Shown here: positions 15,494 through 19,482 of the stretch, piece after piece
Layout of the letters: each line of letters begins with the position of its first letter
Position numbering within the stretch: the first letter of the stretch is position 1
Assembly: GCF_934202235.1 (NCBI RefSeq)
Contig: NZ_CAKPXS010000031.1
Span: 1-19,482 of the forward strand
Direction of reading: 5' to 3'
DNA from: an uncultured Limosilactobacillus sp.
GTDB lineage: Bacteria > Bacillota > Bacilli > Lactobacillales > Lactobacillaceae
Length of the DNA: 19,482 nt
Position numbers and translations under genes: made by a program
The notes under the pieces: model-generated
What the model was told of the DNA's origin: nothing
What the model saw: the letters and a program-made list of their open reading frames with translations, nothing else
Databases searched by the model: none

Positions 15494-17890
15494 TTACCAG
15501 CTGTAGTCATCGGTATTTTTCAGGCCACGACCAGTTGCTTTGTCCAGCAGGATCCGTTGCTCAAAGTGGGCAACGTTCCGCTTGGTTTGCTTAACCATGT
15601 CCGGGTTGACGGAAATGGCATCGATCCCACTCTGAATTAGGAACTGGGCAAATTCTGGGTGAGTCGATGGTGCCTGCCCACAGATGGAGACTGTTCGCCC
15701 ATCCTTGTGAGCGGCTTTGATCAGGTGACGGATAGCCCGTTTAACTGCCAGGTCCCGTTCGTCAAACAGTGAGGCCACCGTGTCGTTGTTCCGGTCACAA
15801 CCAAGAATCAGCATTGCCAAGTCGTTACTGCCGATGGAGTAGCCGTCGACAAATCGGTTGAACTTGTCGGCACAGATAATGTTTGACGGGATTTCCGCCA
15901 TCATCAGCACCTTGAAGTCGTCGCTCCGGTACAGTCCCTCTTCGTGCATGATATCAGTGATCCGCTGGGCTTCACTAACCCGCCGCACAAACGGAATCAT
16001 GACGTTGAGGTTCTTTAAGCCGAACTCATTGCGGACCTTCTTGACAGCCTTCAGTTCCAACTTAAAGGCCTCGATGTACTTCGGGTCGTAATAGCGGGAA
16101 GCACCACGCCAGCCTAGTAGGTCGGATGGTTCGTGCGGTTCGTACTTGTCCCCACCCTTCAGGTTACGATACTCGCTAGACTTGAAGTCAGAGAAACGCA
16201 GGACGACTGGCCGCGGACTCATCGCCCGACAAACAGTGCTGATCCCGTCCGCCAGCTCGTTGACGACCTTCTCCGGGTGACCCGTTTCAATGAGGTAAAG
16301 CGGGTGTTCGTGAATGTAAGTCGTCCACAAGAATTCTTCACGCATTAGCCCGATTCCGTCGGCTGGCAGGCTCGCGTACTTGTCAGCTAGCTCTGGGTCA
16401 CCCAGGTTCATCAAGACCTTGGTGCCAGTTGGTGCGAATTGTTCCGCGGCAACCACGGCCCCGTCAGCTGCCGTTGCCTGCTTAATCGGCTTAACAATTG
16501 ACTCGACGTTACCCTTGTAGACAACCCCGTTTTTGGCGTCGACCGTTACCTCATCGCCGGTCTTGAAGGTGTCCATGGCAGCCTTCCCCTTACTCTTGGT
16601 CCCAACGATACACGGGATCTGCATTTCCCGGGAAACGATGGCGGCGTGACAGGTCATCCCCCCGTTGTTGGTGATAATGGCCGCCGCCTTCTTCATTGCT
16701 GGCACCCAGTCAGGTGAGGTTTGAACCGTTACCAGAACTTCACCCTGTTTAAACTCATCGATGTCCTTGGGGCTGGCAATCACGTGAACCTTGCCGGCGC
16801 CAAAGCCGGGACTAGCCGGCAAACCACGAACCAATACCTCTGCCTTTGTTGCGTTACCCAATGCTTCTGCCCCTTCTTCCGATTTGTGCTGCTTGTTACG
16901 ACGTGACCAGACTGTTTCTGGGCGGGCCTGAACAATCCATAACTTGTTGGTATTCTTGTCCAGGGCAAACTCCATGTCCATGTAGCAGCCGTAGTGTTGT
17001 TCAATCTTTTTGGCATAACCGGCTAGTTCCTTAACCTGGTCGTCGGTTAAGACCTGCTTATCAGCCAGGTCTGCCGGTACTGGTTTTTCAATTGTCCCGC
17101 CATCGCCCTGGCGCTCCAGCATAATTGGCTTATTAACGATGTTACGGTCAACAATCTTAAGGGTCTTCTTGTCAATCACAAAGTGGTCAGGAGTAACCTT
17201 GCCTAAAACAATGTATTCGCCCAACCCATAGATCGTGTCCAGCACGATTTGCTGGTCGTTACCATCGGCGACGTTGACCGAGAACATAATCCCGGAAGCC
17301 TTAGAGAAGACCATCATCTGGATGGCCGCAGATAATGCAACCTTATCAGTCGGGAAGTTCTGTTTATGACGGTAATAAGTTGCCCGGTCGGTAAATAATG
17401 AAGCGTAGCATTCCTGCACGCGGTTAACCACGTCGTCAGCACCACGAATATTCAAGTATGATTCCTGTTGACCAGCAAACGAGGCGTCTGGCAAGTCTTC
17501 AGCAGTGGCACTAGAACGAATGGCGACAAACGGATCTTTCTGCCCCATCTTGTCGGCTAGTTGGGCATAGGCCATTTTGATATCGCGTTCAATATCGTCT
17601 GGCATTTCCGCATCAACAATTGTCTGGCGGATTTTGGCACAGGTAGTATGAAGTTCGTCGGAATCTTCATAATCCTTAATGCCGGCGAGCAATGCGTCCA
17701 CCTGGTCCTTAACCCCACTCTTGTCCATAAATTCGCGGTAAGCGCGGGCCGTCGTGGCAAAACCATACGGAACTGGCACATCCATTGAGGAAGTCATCTC
17801 GCCCAGCGATGACGACTTGCCCCCAACGAGATTTACATCCTTGCGGTGAAGCTCGTCAAACCAGAGAACATTTGCTTGTTGTCTATCCAT
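15494..17890 (-). CDS. ppsA: Phosphoenolpyruvate synthase
   Basis: Makes phosphoenolpyruvate from pyruvate and ATP (with AMP and phosphate), the entry step of gluconeogenesis. 798 residues, close to the E. coli enzyme. Order: ATP-binding domain (about 10-330, with GGKSSSLGEM at 23-32, RSSATAEDLPDASFAGQQES at 125-144 and VQARPET at 320-326), the phosphohistidine domain with His415 in GGMTCHAAIVSRE, and the PEP/pyruvate barrel with the catalytic Cys737 in CGQAPS. Start: ATG at 17890 (MDRQQANVLWF), with GAGGAG 8 nt upstream. The frame extends to 17938 but that would include the cre site. A cre site just upstream fits repression during growth on sugars. Confidence 0.96.
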   Translation of the reverse strand: MDRQQANVLWFDELHRKDVNLVGGKSSSLGEMTSSMDVPVPYGFATTARAYREFMDKSGVKDQVDALLAGIKDYEDSDELHTTCAKIRQTIVDAEMPDDIERDIKMAYAQLADKMGQKDPFVAIRSSATAEDLPDASFAGQQESYLNIRGADDVVNRVQECYASLFTDRATYYRHKQNFPTDKVALSAAIQMMVFSKASGIMFSVNVADGNDQQIVLDTIYGLGEYIVLGKVTPDHFVIDKKTLKIVDRNIVNKPIMLERQGDGGTIEKPVPADLADKQVLTDDQVKELAGYAKKIEQHYGCYMDMEFALDKNTNKLWIVQARPETVWSRRNKQHKSEEGAEALGNATKAEVLVRGLPASPGFGAGKVHVIASPKDIDEFKQGEVLVTVQTSPDWVPAMKKAAAIITNNGGMTCHAAIVSREMQIPCIVGTKSKGKAAMDTFKTGDEVTVDAKNGVVYKGNVESIVKPIKQATAADGAVVAAEQFAPTGTKVLMNLGDPELADKYASLPADGIGLMREEFLWTTYIHEHPLYLIETGHPEKVVNELADGISTVCRAMSPRPVVLRFSDFKSSEYRNLKGGDKYEPHEPSDLLGWRGASRYYDPKYIEAFKLELKAVKKVRNEFGLKNLNVMIPFVRRVSEAQRITDIMHEEGLYRSDDFKVLMMAEIPSNIICADKFNRFVDGYSIGSNDLAMLILGCDRNNDTVASLFDERDLAVKRAIRHLIKAAHKDGRTVSICGQAPSTHPEFAQFLIQSGIDAISVNPDMVKQTKRNVAHFEQRILLDKATGRGLKNTDDYSW

Positions 17891-17923
17891 AAATACTTCT
17901 CCTCTCACACCTTGTGAAAATGG

Positions 17924-17937
17924 CGAAATCGTTTTCA
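17924..17937 (-). promoter_or_regulatory. cre-like site (cre1) in the ppsA leader
   Basis: TGAAAACGATTTCG on the minus strand matches TGWAARCGYTWNCW at 12 of 14 positions. It lies just downstream of the predicted start of transcription, where CcpA would block elongation. Confidence 0.55.
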
Positions 17938-18117
17938 TTGGTATATATTTAGTTTAAGACCATTTAGTCATTAACGTCAATAACCAATGTATTAGTATAA
18001 TTTAATAAATGAATATAATGATGCTAACAGCTAGGTAAAATGTTTTATGCTATTTTTCATAAATGAATTATAATAAGATATTTTGCCAAACCATTTTTCA
18101 ACACTATATATACCAAT
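17937..18117. repeat. 12-bp inverted repeat flanking an AT-rich segment
   Basis: ATTGGTATATAT (17937-17948) and its exact reverse complement (18106-18117) flank about 157 nt of very AT-rich DNA containing the ppsA promoter. Inside, ATAAATGAATATAAT (18005-18019) recurs with one inserted T at 18059-18074. TATTTTGCCAA occurs at 18079-18089 and again at 18149-18159, outside the repeat. No gene is visible here. Confidence 0.45.
17951..17980 (-). promoter_or_regulatory. Candidate ppsA promoter
   Basis: TTGACG (17975-17980) and TAAACT (17951-17956) on the minus strand, 18 nt apart, about 60 nt before the ppsA start codon. Confidence 0.5.
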
Positions 18118-18167
18118 TTTAACGAATATTTAGTTGGTGTATCGATTTTATTTTGCCAATTCCTTGG

Positions 18168-18181
18168 TGCTAGCGCTTTCA
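18168..18181. promoter_or_regulatory. Strong cre-like site (cre2) upstream of ppsA
   Basis: TGAAAGCGCTAGCA on the minus strand matches TGWAARCGYTWNCW at all 14 positions. It lies about 225 nt upstream of the predicted ppsA start of transcription, enclosed by a 7-bp inverted repeat TTCCTTG / CAAGGAA (18160-18166 and 18191-18197). The rest of the 17891-18337 gap holds the features listed here and no gene I can support. Confidence 0.55.
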
Positions 18182-18232
18182 TTAGTCACTCAAGGAAAAC
18201 ATTTCCAGTCACTCCGCTTTTTTTCGTCAAAC

Positions 18233-18260
18233 AAAAAAATGGGTACCTTGGCACCCGTTA
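18233..18260 (-). terminator. Probable terminator after pnuC
   Basis: Minus strand AACGGGT ... ACCCATT (about 18259-18253 and 18245-18239) forms a short stem with one mismatch, followed by seven U (18233-18239). It lies about 78 nt after the pnuC stop codon. Confidence 0.6.
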
Positions 18261-18337
18261 ACTCTGACTGAACTGATTGCTTCAAAAAAGGCCACTCACC
18301 ATGAGTATGGCAAGTAACCTTCCCTTAATCCAAATTC

Positions 18338-19090
18338 TTAAATTTCCTGCAAGCCATCATGACGACGTCCCCGGTTAAACCATGGGGAAACGGTGAAGGC
18401 CAGAATATCGTTAGCCACGTAAATCAGGCTATTAACTGCCATTGCCAGCGTGGCATCCCCCTGTGCGTAAGTAACTCCCCAGAGGATTAACTGGAAAATC
18501 CCGGAAGCCAACCACCAGTAGAACTGGTTATTATAGCGCATGAAGCACATAATTCCGGCAGTCAAACTGATTGAGAAACTAATGGCATCAATCCACGGCC
18601 GCGGGTCATTCGTCAAGTGACCAATTAAGTAACCGGAGACAACGTAGACCAGCAGAGTTCCCACAATCGCGACCAGCCACTCCTTGCCACCAAATTTCCG
18701 GAGGTGGTTCTTGGTGTCGTCGTTCCAGGAGTTGACTGCCAAAATCACTGGCAAGTCCAGCGTCGCAATATAGGCCAGTTGCTCAAAAATTGACAAGTAG
18801 TTCTTGGCCGACCAGCCGGCATAGATGAAACAAGCCGCAGAAATCAAGCCAAGCCAACCGTTAATCGCCTTGGTGGCGTTAATTGCCAGTACACAGAGGG
18901 TTCCCAGCAGGGTCCCAATGAAGGTTATGATCGTCACAGTCGTCAACTTATTTTGAATTAACAGTGCCAGTTGGAAGCCAAAGGCGAAGAACCAGAGCAT
19001 GTAATTCTGGATGGGCCAGCCCTTCAGCTGGTTAAACAGCCACTTAAAATACTCTACTGGCGTACGAAAATGAAACTTTTGGTTTGTCAT
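18338..19090 (-). CDS. pnuC: PnuC-family nicotinamide riboside transporter
   Basis: Facilitates uptake of nicotinamide riboside, a precursor for NAD. 250 residues with about seven to eight membrane helices. Family-typical stretches: NGWLGLISAACFIYAGW (77-93), IFEQLAYIATLDLPVILAVN (101-120), FMRYNNQFYWWLASGIFQLI (183-202) and AMAVNSLIYVAND (216-228). Start: ATG at 19090 (MTNQKFHFRT), with AGGGAGA 8 nt upstream. A longer frame to 19132 would run into the leader hairpin. It stands alone with its own promoter. No nadR or kinase gene is next to it. Confidence 0.92.
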   Translation of the reverse strand: MTNQKFHFRTPVEYFKWLFNQLKGWPIQNYMLWFFAFGFQLALLIQNKLTTVTIITFIGTLLGTLCVLAINATKAINGWLGLISAACFIYAGWSAKNYLSIFEQLAYIATLDLPVILAVNSWNDDTKNHLRKFGGKEWLVAIVGTLLVYVVSGYLIGHLTNDPRPWIDAISFSISLTAGIMCFMRYNNQFYWWLASGIFQLILWGVTYAQGDATLAMAVNSLIYVANDILAFTVSPWFNRGRRHDGLQEI

Positions 19091-19180
19091 ACATCTATCT
19101 CCCTTATCTTTTAGGTCGGCCGTGTGCCCCACGGCCGCCTTGTCCGCTGGTGTAGACCAGCATCTTAAAACAAACGCTGA
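19091..19180 (-). promoter_or_regulatory. Structured leader of pnuC, possible riboswitch
   Basis: Between the predicted transcription start (about 19180) and the start codon, the RNA has two perfect hairpins. One is GCTGGT-CTAC-ACCAGC (19161-19146). The other is an 8-bp GC-rich hairpin CGGCCGTG/CACGGCCG (19137-19117), ending 11 nt before the ribosome binding site. Neither is followed by a U-tract, so a simple terminator is unlikely. NAD-II (pnuC-motif) riboswitches are known upstream of pnuC in Lactobacillales and streptococci. I cannot confirm that consensus by eye. Confidence 0.45.
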
Positions 19181-19181
19181 C
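19173..19181 (-). promoter_or_regulatory. Candidate pnuC promoter (extended -10)
   Basis: TGCTATAAT on the minus strand is a good extended -10. A TTGACG lies 14 nt further upstream, too short a spacer, so the promoter probably relies on the extended -10. The region 19190-19350 to its right holds no gene I can support. Confidence 0.5.
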
Positions 19182-19352
19182 TATTATAGCAAAAGATTGC
19201 TTCGTCAAAAGGGATGACCACTCATCAAATCTTAATGATAGTGATTTCATTTCCGCATTGGCAGTTAACCAAATAATAATACTTATTGTGGACTAATGAT
19301 TTTTTCGTCATGTGACTGAGGCGTGGAAAAAGACTTCTCACTGTTTTCCCGT

Positions 19353-19420
19353 TATGATAGTAGTAAGTAATCCATGGAGGTAAAAAGATGTTTAGCCATT
19401 ACACCGGGGCTGTGACATAA
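19353..19420 (+). pseudogene. 5' stub of a plus-strand gene cut by a mobile element
   Basis: TATGAT (19353-19358) is a possible -10. GGAGG (about 19376-19380) lies 7 nt before an ATG at 19388. The frame reads MFSHYT and then, at the point where a likely insertion-sequence end begins (about 19406), continues GAVT and stops (19418-19420). A ten-codon frame with such a good ribosome binding site is best explained as the start of a longer gene interrupted after about six codons. I cannot identify the gene. A real ten-residue peptide is the less likely alternative. Confidence 0.45.
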
Positions 19421-19482
19421 GTACCTCATAAAGAATGGAGCTCGATGAAATCTTCGGATTTCATTGAGCTCCATTTTCCTTT
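19406..19482. mobile_element. Probable end of an insertion sequence (partial)
   Basis: GGGGCTGTGACATAAG at 19406 resembles the terminal inverted repeat of lactobacillar insertion sequences, in my recollection of the IS1182 type; the family is a guess. It is followed by a 19-bp stem with a single G-U position and a TTCG loop (arms 19434-19452 and 19457-19475), then TTCCTTT. Such a subterminal hairpin would stop outside transcription from entering the transposase gene. The element runs off the window. Confidence 0.5.

Noticed and set aside
1..19482. CRISPR array, prophage or defence island
   Set aside because: No regularly spaced repeats and no cas, phage or restriction genes were seen; apart from the right edge the window is ordinary chromosomal genes.

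Overview
The window looks like chromosome from a heterofermentative lactobacillus, most likely Limosilactobacillus or a close relative. The reasons are the Lactobacillales tmRNA tag (ANNNNYSYAVAA), a histidine T-box in front of hisS, CcpA-type cre sites, a LexA box of the CGAAC-N4-GTTCG type, GGAGG-like ribosome binding sites, and a base composition near one half G+C in the coding parts. The species call is inference. Nearly all genes lie on the minus strand. The exceptions are ssrA, one alpha/beta hydrolase and the stub of a broken gene at the right end.

Layout from left to right. Positions 1-1776 hold hisS with its terminator and its T-box leader. Positions 1777-3221 hold a LytR-CpsA-Psr cell-wall ligase with its own promoter and terminator. 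Positions 3262-3611 hold a small unknown gene driven by a promoter that carries a perfect LexA box; this promoter sits inside a terminator-like hairpin. Positions 3619-6927 are a minus-strand block of pgi (cre-controlled promoter), glpF, a 74-residue two-helix membrane protein and an EamA transporter. Positions 7025-9379 are an ahpC-ahpF peroxide-detoxifying operon; its reductase has the redox domain at the C-terminus instead of the N-terminus. Positions 9403-11690 are an OmpR-type two-component system, divergent from ssrA (tmRNA, 11797-12165). Positions 12174-13312 hold a YeiH-family transporter. Positions 13325-14449 hold a secreted beta-lactamase-fold serine hydrolase, divergent from an alpha/beta hydrolase (14719-15438). 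Positions 15494-18181 hold ppsA with two cre-like sites and a 12-bp inverted repeat around its AT-rich promoter region. Positions 18338-19180 hold pnuC with a strongly structured leader. The last ~95 bases look like the end of an insertion sequence that has cut a plus-strand gene after about six codons.

How the genes work together: pgi, glpF and ppsA belong to central carbon metabolism, and the pgi and ppsA promoters both carry cre sites, which suggests shared carbon-catabolite control. AhpC and its reductase form one peroxide-reducing unit. hisS and ssrA serve translation and its rescue. Most of the window is ordinary core genome. The most unusual items are the LexA-box promoter nested inside a hairpin whose distal arm is also the ribosome binding site of the next gene, the structured pnuC leader, the permuted AhpF, and the interrupted gene at the right edge.
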